64,000 nucleotides of DNA. It comes from Streptomyces zagrosensis. Lineage in GTDB: Bacteria; Actinomycetota; Actinomycetes; Streptomycetales; Streptomycetaceae. Under the pieces are notes generated by a model. That model searched no databases. It had not been told where the DNA came from and worked only from the letters and a program-made list of their open reading frames with translations. The stretch covers positions 372,001 through 436,000 of the forward strand of contig NZ_JACHJL010000001.1 in the NCBI RefSeq assembly GCF_014203645.1, given 5' to 3'. Positions 16,718 to 25,225 of this stretch are shown here, in pieces; positions within the stretch are counted from its first letter, which is position 1, and every line of letters starts with the position of its first letter. Made by a program: the position numbers and the translations under genes.

Positions 16718-17770
16718 TTATGTGACGCGTGGGGCGGAAGCGGTTGAACCTCGTACGACCAACTCGGGCAGGAAGACGAACTCGCTGTACAAGGGGGCGG
16801 GCGCGGCACTCGCTGCGTCCGACGAGTGCGCGCCGCCGATCTCCTCAAGCAGCGCCCGCACTGCCGCCTGGCCCATCGCCCGCACCGGCTTGCGGACCGT
16901 GGTCAGTGGGGGATCGGTGAAGGCGATCAGTGGCGAGTCGTCGAAGCCGACCACCGATACGTCCTGCGGCACCCGCAGCCCCCGCTCGCGGGCGGCCCGG
17001 ATGGCGCCGAGCGCCATCATGTCGCTGGCGCATACGACGGCGGTACAGCCCCGTTCGATCAGCGCGCCACCGGCGGCCTGGCCGCCCTCCAGGGAGTAGA
17101 GGGAGTGTTCGATCAACGTGGCGCACGCCTGGGCCGTCAGGCCGAGTCGTTCACTCATGCCGCGCTGGAAACCCTCGATCTTGCGCTGTACCGGCACAAA
17201 CCGCTTGGGCCCGAGCGCCAGCCCGATCCCGGTGTGCCCGAGTGCGGCCAGGTGGGTGACGGCCAGCACCATCGCGACCCGATCGTCCGGAGAGATGAAG
17301 GGCGCCCGCACCTCGGGCGAGTAACCGTCTACCAGCACGAAGGGCACGCCCTGGCCGCGTAGCCGGGCGTAGCGCCGTACATCGGCCGTGGTGTCAGCGT
17401 GCAGCCCGGAGACGACGATGATGCCGGCCACTCCCCGGTCCACCAGCATCTCGGTCAGCTCGTCCTCGGTGGCGCCGCCAGGGGTCTGGGTGGCGAGCAC
17501 CGGGGTGTAGCCCTGCCGTGCCAGGGCCTGCCCGACGACCTGTGCGAGGGCGGGGAAGATCGGGTTGTCCAGTTCCGGAGTGATCAGCCCGACCAGTCCG
17601 GCGCTGCGCCGGCGCAGTCGTACGGGGCGCTCGTAGCCGAGGACGTCGAGTGCGGCGAACACGGATGCGCGCGTGCCCGCGGCCACGCCGGGCTTCCCGT
17701 TGAGCACCCGGCTCACGGTGGCTTCGCTGACCCCCGCTTGGACTGCGATGTCAACAAGCCGTGCGGTCAT
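16718..17770 (-). CDS. malR: LacI-family repressor of maltose utilisation (MalR/Reg1)
   Basis: 350 residues. The LacI helix-turn-helix is MTARLVDIAVQAGVSEATV, followed by the hinge and VLGYERP. The periplasmic-binding-like effector domain contains GLITPELDNPIFPALAQ and FISPDDRVAM. It is very close to S. coelicolor/S. lividans MalR (Reg1), which represses malEFG. The ATG at 17770 starts directly at the helix-turn-helix, as usual. In other Streptomyces malEFG lie divergently beside malR and aglA follows; here aglA is the divergent neighbour and malEFG are not in the window. Confidence 0.88.
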   Translation of the reverse strand: MTARLVDIAVQAGVSEATVSRVLNGKPGVAAGTRASVFAALDVLGYERPVRLRRRSAGLVGLITPELDNPIFPALAQVVGQALARQGYTPVLATQTPGGATEDELTEMLVDRGVAGIIVVSGLHADTTADVRRYARLRGQGVPFVLVDGYSPEVRAPFISPDDRVAMVLAVTHLAALGHTGIGLALGPKRFVPVQRKIEGFQRGMSERLGLTAQACATLIEHSLYSLEGGQAAGGALIERGCTAVVCASDMMALGAIRAARERGLRVPQDVSVVGFDDSPLIAFTDPPLTTVRKPVRAMGQAAVRALLEEIGGAHSSDAASAAPAPLYSEFVFLPELVVRGSTASAPRVT

Positions 17771-17876
17771 GGAGTGGGACTGTACCGGTCGGCTGTCGGA
17801 ATGCCCACCACGGGCCAAGGCGGGCGACAAGCCCCGAGAATTACCGCTCCGATGACCTCCGGAAGCGAGGCCACCG

Positions 17877-17892
17877 CTGCAAGTTCTGCAAG
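17877..17892. promoter_or_regulatory. Candidate MalR operator (tandem CTGCAAG)
   Basis: CTGCAAG-TT-CTGCAAG, a direct repeat. Its complement CTTGCAG is the motif reported for MalR binding in the Streptomyces malE promoter. It lies 107 bp upstream of malR. Confidence 0.6.
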
Positions 17893-18018
17893 AAGTTTCG
17901 AAGGCGGTAGCGCGGCAGCGACACGCCAACTGACGGCAGTGACCTGCCTGTCAAGTGCGCACACTGGTCGCGAGGTAGGCGCATGGAGGCAGTGTTTAGC
18001 TGCCTCGGTGGAAAAAAT

Positions 18019-18045
18019 CCGCAAGCTCTTTCCGGCTTCTTGCGG
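18019..18045. promoter_or_regulatory. Candidate MalR half-sites as an inverted repeat
   Basis: CCGCAAG-N13-CTTGCGG. Each arm differs by one base from the CTTGCAG motif. It could control aglA, although it is about 360 bp from the aglA start. Confidence 0.4.
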
Positions 18046-18404
18046 CCCTGTTACGTTCCTGGACAACCCGACGCCGCTACGCCGCGACGCAACGGACAGC
18101 GTCAGCACAGGCAGCAGCACAGGCGGAAGCAGGAGCAGGAGCAGGAGCAGAAGCAGCAGGGGCGGGAGTGGAGTGGGAAGGGGTGGGGAGGAGTTGATAT
18201 GCGCCGTCCGTCCCGCCACCCGACCTCGCTCATCGCCGTCCGTCTCACCTTCGCGTGCAGCGCCACCCGCCGATCCGACGGCCGGCGCCACCAAGCCATG
18301 ACCGACGGGCGGACCACGGCAGCCCGCCATGCCCCACCGCGGCGGCGCCCCGGCCCCGAGCGGCCGGCCGCCGTCGTTCCGTATTCGAGCCCTCCAGGGA
18401 TGAC

Positions 18405-20105
18405 ATGACTCAGCACCTCACCACTCCCACCGGTACGGCCTCCACGGACCACCTCACCAGCGGCACCCCCGGCACGACGGCCGGTGACCAACAACCGGAC
18501 TGGTGGCGGGACGCCGTCATCTACCAGGTCTATCCGCGCAGCTTCGCCGACGCCAACGGCGACGGCATGGGCGACCTCCAAGGCGTACGCCACCGCCTGC
18601 CCTACCTCAAGGACCTGGGCGTTGACGCCGTTTGGCTCAGCCCCTTCTACGCCTCGCCACAGGCAGACGCGGGGTACGACGTCGCCGACTACCGCGCGAT
18701 CGACCCGATGTTCGGCACCCTCCACGACGCCGAGGCCGTCATCAACACGGCCCACGGCCTTGGCCTGCGAGTCATCGTGGACCTCGTCCCCAATCACTGC
18801 TCCGATCAGCACGCGTGGTTCCAGCAGGCAGTACGCGAAGGACCCGGTTGCGCGCTGCGCGACCGCTTCCACTTCCGCCCCGGCAAGGGAGAAGCAGGTC
18901 AACTGCCGCCCAACGACTGGGAGTCCATCTTCGGTGGCCCGGCCTGGACCCGCACCACCCACCCGGACGGCACCCCGGGCGAGTGGTATCTGCACCTTTT
19001 CGCCCCGCAACAGCCCGACTTCAACTGGGAACACCCCGCCGTCCACGACGAGTTCCGCTCCATCCTGCGGTTCTGGCTCGACCTGGGCATCGACGGGTTT
19101 CGCATCGATGTGGCCCACGGGCTCGTGAAGGCCGCGGGGCTGCCCGACACGGGTCACGCCGGACAGCTCAGGCTGCTCGGCAGCCAGCCACTGCCCTTCT
19201 TCGACCAGGACGGCGTCCACGAGATCTACCGAAGCTGGCGAGCCGTCTTCGACGAGTACCCCGGTCAGCGCATCGGCGTCGCCGAGGCGTGGACCCCAAG
19301 CGCCCAGCGCACCGCGCTCTATCTGCGCCCCGACGAACTCCACCAGGCGTTCAACTTCCACTACCTCAAGACGGGTTGGGACGCCGTCGCGCTGCGCGCC
19401 GCCATCGATGCCTCGCTGGAGGCGATGCGGCCGGTCGGCGCACCCAGCACCTGGGTGCTGTCCAACCACGACGTCGTACGGCACGCCACCCGGCTCGCCG
19501 AAAGCAGCCCGGAACAGGGGCTGCGCCGGGCGCGGGCGGCGACGCTGCTCATGCTGGCGCTGCCCGGCTCGGCGTACCTCTACCAGGGCGAGGAACTGGG
19601 CCTGCCCGAGGTCACGGACCTGCCCGACGAGGTACGGCAGGACCCCTCGTTCTTCCGCAGCAATGGCCAGGGCGGGCTACGAGATGGCTGCCGCGTGCCC
19701 ATCCCCTGGTCGGGCGAGAGCCCCTCGTACGGCTTCGGCCCCGAGTCCGGCCGCCCGAGCTGGTTGCCGCAGCCGGCCGCGTGGGCGCGGCTGAGTGTGG
19801 CCGCGCAAAGTGGTGACCCGCACTCGACGCTTGAGCTCTACCGCCAGGCGCTCGCGGTGCGGCGCGAGCAACCCGCGCTCGGCGCCGGGGACGCGGTGCA
19901 CTGGTTGGAGGCGCCAGCCGGGGTGCTCTCCTTTTGGCGCGCATCGCCGCAGGGCGGCGGTGTGCAGTGCACGGTCAACACCACGGGGCGGCCCGTGAAC
20001 GTGCCCGCGCCCGGCCCCGTGCTTGTCGCCAGCGGCCACCTCGATGCGGCGCAGGGAGGGATGACGGAGCTGCCGGCTGATACGGCGGTGTGGTGGGCGG
20101 TGTGA
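18405..20105 (+). CDS. aglA: Alpha-glucosidase, glycoside hydrolase family 13
   Basis: 566 residues, cytoplasmic (no signal). The GH13 regions are all visible: DAVWLSPFYASP with ADAGYDVADY, region I VDLVPNHCSD, region II GFRIDVAHGL (nucleophile Asp), region III GVAEAWTP (acid/base Glu), region IV WVLSNHDV. It hydrolyses maltose and short maltodextrins to glucose. An AGGGA site precedes the ATG at 18405. In related genomes aglA is the last gene of the malEFG-aglA unit under MalR; here the upstream transporter genes are missing. Confidence 0.87.
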   Translation: MTQHLTTPTGTASTDHLTSGTPGTTAGDQQPDWWRDAVIYQVYPRSFADANGDGMGDLQGVRHRLPYLKDLGVDAVWLSPFYASPQADAGYDVADYRAIDPMFGTLHDAEAVINTAHGLGLRVIVDLVPNHCSDQHAWFQQAVREGPGCALRDRFHFRPGKGEAGQLPPNDWESIFGGPAWTRTTHPDGTPGEWYLHLFAPQQPDFNWEHPAVHDEFRSILRFWLDLGIDGFRIDVAHGLVKAAGLPDTGHAGQLRLLGSQPLPFFDQDGVHEIYRSWRAVFDEYPGQRIGVAEAWTPSAQRTALYLRPDELHQAFNFHYLKTGWDAVALRAAIDASLEAMRPVGAPSTWVLSNHDVVRHATRLAESSPEQGLRRARAATLLMLALPGSAYLYQGEELGLPEVTDLPDEVRQDPSFFRSNGQGGLRDGCRVPIPWSGESPSYGFGPESGRPSWLPQPAAWARLSVAAQSGDPHSTLELYRQALAVRREQPALGAGDAVHWLEAPAGVLSFWRASPQGGGVQCTVNTTGRPVNVPAPGPVLVASGHLDAAQGGMTELPADTAVWWAV

Positions 20106-20130
20106 GCGCCCCCACTGGTGAACAACTCAG

Positions 20131-20598
20131 CTACGGCACGCGGTCGGACTCTGGCCAGACGTACGGCAGGTCGTCGGGCACACCGGGGAAGTGCGGGCCG
20201 TAGTGGTCCGGGTCCTTGCGTACCAGAGCCGACTGGTGACTCTCGTGGAACGCCAGATCGCCGAGCCAGGGCGGCAGCTCATCCGCCTGGGCAAGCTCGT
20301 CTTGACTGCGCACCTCGCCGTGCCAGCCGCTGGTGGCCAAGTCGGCCACCAGCGTGCCGGCGCAGGTGTCCGCGCGCCCGCTGTCACACCAGACCCGGCA
20401 CATCTCCAGGCCGTAGCGGACCAGGGCCTCCTCGTAGCCGGTCCACATCCGCACGGCGGGATGATGCCGCCATCCGTAACCGGGCACGGTCAGCCCGCGC
20501 AGTACCTGGATGGTCTCGACGCGCTGCTTACCGAGCCGCCGCGCGTCGAGCACCGCAGCGGCGGCCGAGAAACGGGGGTAGGGGAGGAATGTCTGCAT
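20131..20598 (-). CDS. MSMEG_6728-family protein (pyrimidine-dimer glycosylase-like)
   Basis: 155 residues. MQTFLPYPRF, DARRLGKQRVE, GYGWRHHPAVRMW, and LPPWLGDLAFHESHQSALVR are characteristic of a conserved actinobacterial family distantly related to pyrimidine-dimer DNA glycosylase (T4 endonuclease V-like). The N-terminal Met-Gln and the Arg/Lys-rich KQRVE helix fit DNA binding. Convergent with aglA, 25 bp apart. The enzymatic role is inferred. Confidence 0.78.
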   Translation of the reverse strand: MQTFLPYPRFSAAAAVLDARRLGKQRVETIQVLRGLTVPGYGWRHHPAVRMWTGYEEALVRYGLEMCRVWCDSGRADTCAGTLVADLATSGWHGEVRSQDELAQADELPPWLGDLAFHESHQSALVRKDPDHYGPHFPGVPDDLPYVWPESDRVP

Positions 20599-20936
20599 GC
20601 TCCCTGTTTAGCGGGTGCGAGCCCGCCAGAGCGGAAGCGCCGCGGCCGGACGCCTGGACGTTGGGTGCCGGGTGCCGGGTGCCGGGTGCCGGGGCGGCGC
20701 GAGCAGCGCGCGTCCCAACGGGTGGCGCCCCCGGCCGTACGGCGGAGCCTTGGGCTGCCCGACGAGGCCGACGAGGCCGGCATGGCCGACGAGGCCGGTC
20801 ATGGGGCGTCCAGTGAGCGGAGCCGGACCGGCTTGCGGGTGGTTGCCGAGGGCGGGCGGGGCGGGGGCGTGCGCCGCCGCGTATGACGGGAAAGCGGTGG
20901 GGAGTGCGGTAACGCGCCGCAATGACAACAGCAATG
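20599..20936. other. Intergenic region with short tandem repeats
   Basis: 338 bp. Contains a run of GGGTGCC units near 20660-20695 and a GACGAGGCCG-type tandem near 20760-20800. No supported gene. Confidence 0.6.
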
Positions 20937-21605
20937 TCAGATGGCTAGAAGGTCCACCACGCCGGCAAGGGAGGTGACCTCGTGGGCGTGATAAAAAGGC
21001 GCCGACGGCTCATTTCCTCTATTGAGGTACACAGTGTCTCGCACGCCGAGGTCGGTTGCGGACTGTAGGTCGTAGCGTGGGCTGGACGACACGTGCATCG
21101 TCTCTTCGGGTCGGCAGCCCAACTGCTCGTACATGAACTCGAACGCACGCAGTCTCGGCTTATATGCCTGTGACATCTCCGCTGTATATACCGCGTGAAA
21201 CGATGCGCCGAGCTTCGCGACATTGTGGTCAGCGTGCTCGTCTGCGGCGTTGGAGATGATGACGAGAGGGAAATGCTCAGCGAGCTTCGCAAGGGCCCCG
21301 GGGACGTCGGGGTGTGGTCCCCATTGCGGGATCGCTGCAAATACCGCGGCGGGATCGCTCGGCCGGAACTCGATTCCGGTACTGCGGCAAGCCCGCTCGA
21401 AGGCTCGGGAAATGACCTCGTCGTAAGGCCGCCAATCGCCCATCACCTCATCGAGTTGATAACAGGCGAACCGGTGGAGAAAGGCGCCCAGCCTCTCGGG
21501 CGGAGCTACATCCTTGATCACCTCTCTGGCAGCGGGCCCTATGGCGAAGTCCGTCAAAGTCCCGTACATGTCGAAAGTGATGAATCTGGGATGAAGTCCA
21601 CTCAT
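20937..21605 (-). CDS. HAD-superfamily hydrolase, haloacid dehalogenase type II-like
   Basis: 222 residues. Motif I is FDMYGTLTDF (nucleophile Asp), motif II IISNAADEH, motif III YKPRLRAFEF (Lys), and the late acidic region SSSPRYDLQSATDLG. The FDxYGTL and SNxxD arrangement is typical of L-2-haloacid dehalogenase relatives (HAD-IA type II). GGGGAG precedes the ATG by 5 nt. The gene is noticeably less GC-rich than its neighbours, suggesting recent acquisition. Substrate unknown. Confidence 0.8.
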   Translation of the reverse strand: MSGLHPRFITFDMYGTLTDFAIGPAAREVIKDVAPPERLGAFLHRFACYQLDEVMGDWRPYDEVISRAFERACRSTGIEFRPSDPAAVFAAIPQWGPHPDVPGALAKLAEHFPLVIISNAADEHADHNVAKLGASFHAVYTAEMSQAYKPRLRAFEFMYEQLGCRPEETMHVSSSPRYDLQSATDLGVRDTVYLNRGNEPSAPFYHAHEVTSLAGVVDLLAI

Positions 21606-22014
21606 GAGCTCTCCCCGCGCAAGGTGGTTGCTTCAGCACCCGTTACGGCCTGCTGAATGGGCGTTGCTCAGATGCCAACCGACCTGGCTAACGAGTGATT
21701 CCCTCGTCTCACTCGCAGGTGTACCTTCCCGGCACCGCGCGGGTGGAGCGCACCGGGCTCCCGCGCGCCGCGACCCGCACGCAGGCCGCGAAGAACCGCG
21801 CCGCGGCGACCAGAGCTCCACACGAGGCGTCCCGCCCCCTGCCCCTGGCCGCCGCTCCACCCCCCGTCTCCCCCAAGCGCCCGGGGGCGCACCACCGCTT
21901 GTTGGCCTGCGCTGTTCACGGCCAAGGCGCTGAGAAAACCGCTGCCTCAACTCATGGCCACGGCGCGGAAAAGGCCGCTGCCTCACTCATGGTCGAGGTG
22001 CGCAGAGCACCTGC
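21606..22014. other. Intergenic region with an imperfect direct repeat
   Basis: 409 bp. Two adjacent imperfect copies of about 33 bp (21928-21958 and 21963-21994), sharing the core CCGCTGCCTCA and ending CTCATGG. No supported gene. Confidence 0.55.
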
Positions 22015-23070
22015 TCAATCCCACCAGAACGACCAGTTGTGCTTGTCCACCAGGTGCTCCCGCGCGTACTGCTCCAGCGTCTCGCTGTCCTGCCAGATGT
22101 TGTCCGGGCAGAACGCGAAGTGCTCGGCGGCGATGGGCAGGGCCTCCTCCAGTGTGCGCGGCGGATGGGGCACCGACACGTGCAGGACGTCGAACTCCAG
22201 CGCCACCACGCGTATCCCGAACCTGTCCTCCCACGAGCGCAGCACGGCGGAGAAGGGGGCCGCGTCGTTGTCGTAGTTCAGCGTGCCGAGCCAGCCGATC
22301 GCCGCCAGTATGTCCGCGCTGCGCTCCGCCGGCACCAGGGCGATCCGGGGCGCGGTGAGGATGTCGTACTCGACCAGCGCCGCAGCCACCTCGGCAGCCC
22401 GCTCGTCCGGGTCCACCAGCGGGATGCGCGGCTGCGCCAACCCCGGCCACTCGATGCCGTACGGGGCGAGCGCCTCGGCGTCATCGACCTCGTCCGCCGC
22501 CGAACCCGTGCCGCGCCGCGCCGGCCCGGCATCCTCGTCCTCGCCGTCGGCCAGGCCATCGACTACGCCGTTGGTCGCTGTGTCGTCAGCGGCGTCAGCG
22601 GCGTCAGTGTCTTCGGCGGTGCCGGTGCCGCCGGCGGCGACCCGCGGCCCGTCGTGCTCGCGCGCGTCGTGCTGCGGCGCGGTGGCGTCCCCCCGCTCCT
22701 CGTCCTCCACCGGAGCGGTGTTGTCCGCCCACCACTCGGCGAGCAGCTCCGCGGCGTCGAACTCGTCCGGGTCGGTGGCCATATCGGGGCCGAGCTCCTC
22801 GTCCCAGGGCTGGTCCCCATCGGTCTCACGCGCCCCGCCGAGTAGCACCGGCTGCAATCCGGCCGCCTTCAGCGCCGGCAACAACTGGCCCCAGGTCTCC
22901 TCTGCGGTGGGCTCGGTAGCGCGCCACAACAGCGGTTCGTGCCACAGGCCGTCGAGGGTGAGCCGGTGCAAAGTGCCTGGCGGTAGGTCGAAGTCGAGAC
23001 CCAAAGAGCGGCCCGTTGGGTCGGCCGCCAGGGTGAGGAGGGGGTGCGGAGGTATCGCGTGCGTGGTCAC
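22015..23070 (-). CDS. DUF4253-domain protein
   Basis: 351 residues starting at GTG. The C-terminal 130 residues carry the DUF4253 pattern (FGIRVVALEFDVLHVSV, AAEHFAFCPDNIWQ, HNWSFWWD at the very end). The middle (residues 120-200) is an acidic Asp/Glu/Ala-rich linker. The N-terminal 95 residues (PTGRSLGLDFDLPPGTL) belong to the same family. Cytosolic; function unknown. Confidence 0.8.
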   Translation of the reverse strand: MTTHAIPPHPLLTLAADPTGRSLGLDFDLPPGTLHRLTLDGLWHEPLLWRATEPTAEETWGQLLPALKAAGLQPVLLGGARETDGDQPWDEELGPDMATDPDEFDAAELLAEWWADNTAPVEDEERGDATAPQHDAREHDGPRVAAGGTGTAEDTDAADAADDTATNGVVDGLADGEDEDAGPARRGTGSAADEVDDAEALAPYGIEWPGLAQPRIPLVDPDERAAEVAAALVEYDILTAPRIALVPAERSADILAAIGWLGTLNYDNDAAPFSAVLRSWEDRFGIRVVALEFDVLHVSVPHPPRTLEEALPIAAEHFAFCPDNIWQDSETLEQYAREHLVDKHNWSFWWD

Positions 23071-23158
23071 GAGGTGACGCTACCCTGGGTGTCTGACAAC
23101 TTGGCGTCGAACAGGCGTCGGGCGGTGGACGTCATGGCGCGAAACCGGCAGCCGCCTT

Positions 23159-23881
23159 TTACACCTGGGGGACCAGCGCGAACAGCCGGGTGACCAGGTC
23201 GGCGAAGAGGCCATCCGGAGGCTCCCGTTCCAGCATTCGCCGCACGAGCGCGGCCATCTCCGCGTCGTACGCGGCGCTCACCGCAGCCAGCGCTACGAAC
23301 TCATGGACGAGCTGGACCTCCAACTCGACGCGCGGCACCCGGCGCCCGTCGAGCCACAGCAGCGCGGTCGTCTCCGCCAGCGAGACCCACGACCTGACGA
23401 CCAACTCCAGGCGTGCTGAGGGGCGTTCGATCTCCAGGTGGGTCAAGATCTGCTCGTACGCCGCCTGTCGCACATCGTCGATCATCGCGCTGGCGTTGCT
23501 TGTGGCAGGGGACTGCTCGCCGCCGCCGACCGAGGCGGCCGGGCCGCCGCGCATCAGCGCAGAGAAGCCGGGCCCGTGATCCTCGACGAAGTCGAAGAAA
23601 CGGCCCATGACCCGCAGTAGCCGCTCCCCGAGCGGGCCCTCGCGCGGTTCGACGAAGCGGGCGCTGAGTTCGTCGGCCGCTCGCCGCAGGGCCGCCTCGT
23701 ACAGGCTCTGCTTGCCGGGGAAGTAGTGGTACACCAATGGCCGAGATATCCCGGCCCGCTCGGCGATCTCATCGATCGAGACGTCTTCGGGCGACCGGTG
23801 GCCGAACAGATCGAGCGCCACGGTGATGAGCTGCTCGCGTCGCTGCTCGACGCCCATTCTGCGGCGCACGCTGTTGGCCAT
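23159..23881 (-). CDS. TetR-family transcriptional regulator
   Basis: 240 residues. The N-terminal helix-turn-helix reads REQLITVALDLFGHRSPED, then IAERAGISRPLVYHYFPGK. The C-terminal domain is a helical ligand-binding fold. It lies downstream of, and on the same strand as, the reductase/hydrolase pair at 24121-26155; TetR genes in this position often control such lipid or xenobiotic oxidation operons, but the ligand is unknown. Confidence 0.88.
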   Translation of the reverse strand: MANSVRRRMGVEQRREQLITVALDLFGHRSPEDVSIDEIAERAGISRPLVYHYFPGKQSLYEAALRRAADELSARFVEPREGPLGERLLRVMGRFFDFVEDHGPGFSALMRGGPAASVGGGEQSPATSNASAMIDDVRQAAYEQILTHLEIERPSARLELVVRSWVSLAETTALLWLDGRRVPRVELEVQLVHEFVALAAVSAAYDAEMAALVRRMLEREPPDGLFADLVTRLFALVPQV

Positions 23882-24120
23882 GCGGACATCCTAGTTGGCC
23901 GCCCCGGCCGCAGGTGAGCGCGGTTTTTACGTACCGTCCAAGCGATATCCGCTGCCCGCCACTCAACGGGCAGCCGCCCCGCAACCACCACCACCACCAC
24001 CGCAACCAGCCGGCCACCGTGCCAACCACCAGCCGGCCGAAGCGAGCCGGGGCCGCCGAATGAACCAGCGGCCCCGGCCCCGTGCCCGGCCCCTCCGGCG
24101 GGAAGCCCCCGCCGGCCGTC

Positions 24121-25224
24121 TCAGAGGTCGAGCACGAGCTTGTCCCCGTACACCCGCGAGACGCAGATGAGCATCTGGTCGTCCCGCTCCGCGTCCGTCA
24201 GCAACTCGTCGCGGTGGTCGATGTCGCCTGCGATGACCCGCTGGAGACACGTGCCGCAAAAGCCCTGGGCGCAGGAGTACGCCAGGTCGGGCAGGGCCTG
24301 CTCACGTATGGCCGCCAGCACGCTGGTTTCGGGGCCCACATCGACCGTGGCGCCGGTGCGGCGCAGCTCGACCTCGAACGCGCCGTTCACGCCCGTACGG
24401 TGCCGGTTGCCGCCCGGCGCGAACCGCTCCATGTGCAGCCCGCCGCCCGGGGCGCCCGCCGCGTACAACTCGGCTACCGCGTCCATCAGCCCGTCCGGAC
24501 CGCAGCAGTACACCGCCGCGTCATCGGGCGCGTCGGCCAGTGCGCCCGCCAGGTCCGGCAGGCCCCGCTCGTCCTCGGGCACCAGGGTCACCTTCTCCGG
24601 GCCGCCGAGCTTTTCGACCTCCGCCACGAAGGGCATGGAGGCCAGCGAGCGCCCGCCGTACAGCAGCCGCCACGGCGTTCCCGCCTCCTCCGCGGCGCGC
24701 AGCATCGGCAGGATGGGGGTGATCCCGATGCCGCCCGCGATGAAGACGTACGCGGGGGCATCGACCAGCGGGAAGCGGTTGCGCGGCCCGCGTACCTCGA
24801 TCTCCTCGCCCTCGTGCACCTGCTCATGGACCTCGCGGGAGCCGCCCCGGCCGCCTGCGATCAGCCGGGTGGCGATGGTGTACGAGCCGCTGTCGGCCGG
24901 GTCGCCACACAGCGAGAACTGCCGGATGGTCCCCGATGGCAGCACGAGGTCGAGGTGAGCACCTGGCTGCCACGGCGGTAGCTCGCTGCCGGTCAGACGC
25001 AGCTGTACGACGCCTTCGGCCGCCTCCTGCCGCTCGGTGACCAGCAGGCGCAAGGTCGCGCCACCGAGTCCGGACCGGCCGCGCCCCGATATCGGGTCTT
25101 CCAGTGCGGGCATCGGCCACAGCGGCGACTGCTGGACCCGGCGCCCCATGGCGCGCTTGACGAGCAGCGCGGCTGCGGCCACGACGATGACGGTACGGGG
25201 GCGGGGCAGCGGCACGCGGGCCAT
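24121..25224 (-). CDS. PDR-type ferredoxin reductase (FMN/NAD(P)H plus 2Fe-2S)
   Basis: 367 residues. A short N-terminal hydrophobic segment (TVIVVAAAALLV) is followed by an FNR-like flavin domain (RQFSLCGDP), a NAD-binding domain (VFIAGGIGITPILPM, VYCCGPDGLM), and a C-terminal plant-type 2Fe-2S domain with CAQGFCGTC and the distal Cys in MLICVS. It passes electrons from NAD(P)H to an oxygenase. The ATG at 25224 is chosen because GGAGG is 8 nt upstream; a GTG at 25233 would overlap the upstream gene. It starts 1 nt from the stop of the probable di-iron protein, its likely partner. Confidence 0.87.
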   Translation of the reverse strand: MARVPLPRPRTVIVVAAAALLVKRAMGRRVQQSPLWPMPALEDPISGRGRSGLGGATLRLLVTERQEAAEGVVQLRLTGSELPPWQPGAHLDLVLPSGTIRQFSLCGDPADSGSYTIATRLIAGGRGGSREVHEQVHEGEEIEVRGPRNRFPLVDAPAYVFIAGGIGITPILPMLRAAEEAGTPWRLLYGGRSLASMPFVAEVEKLGGPEKVTLVPEDERGLPDLAGALADAPDDAAVYCCGPDGLMDAVAELYAAGAPGGGLHMERFAPGGNRHRTGVNGAFEVELRRTGATVDVGPETSVLAAIREQALPDLAYSCAQGFCGTCLQRVIAGDIDHRDELLTDAERDDQMLICVSRVYGDKLVLDL

Positions 25225-25225
25225 G

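Larger units (their letters stand above)
17771..18404. other. malR-aglA divergent intergenic region
   Basis: 634 bp where malEFG would be expected. No protein-coding remnant of a maltose transporter was recognised in the translations. The region holds two candidate MalR sites (17877-17892 and 18019-18045) and an imperfect (GCAGGA)n tract near 18120-18165. Confidence 0.65.
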
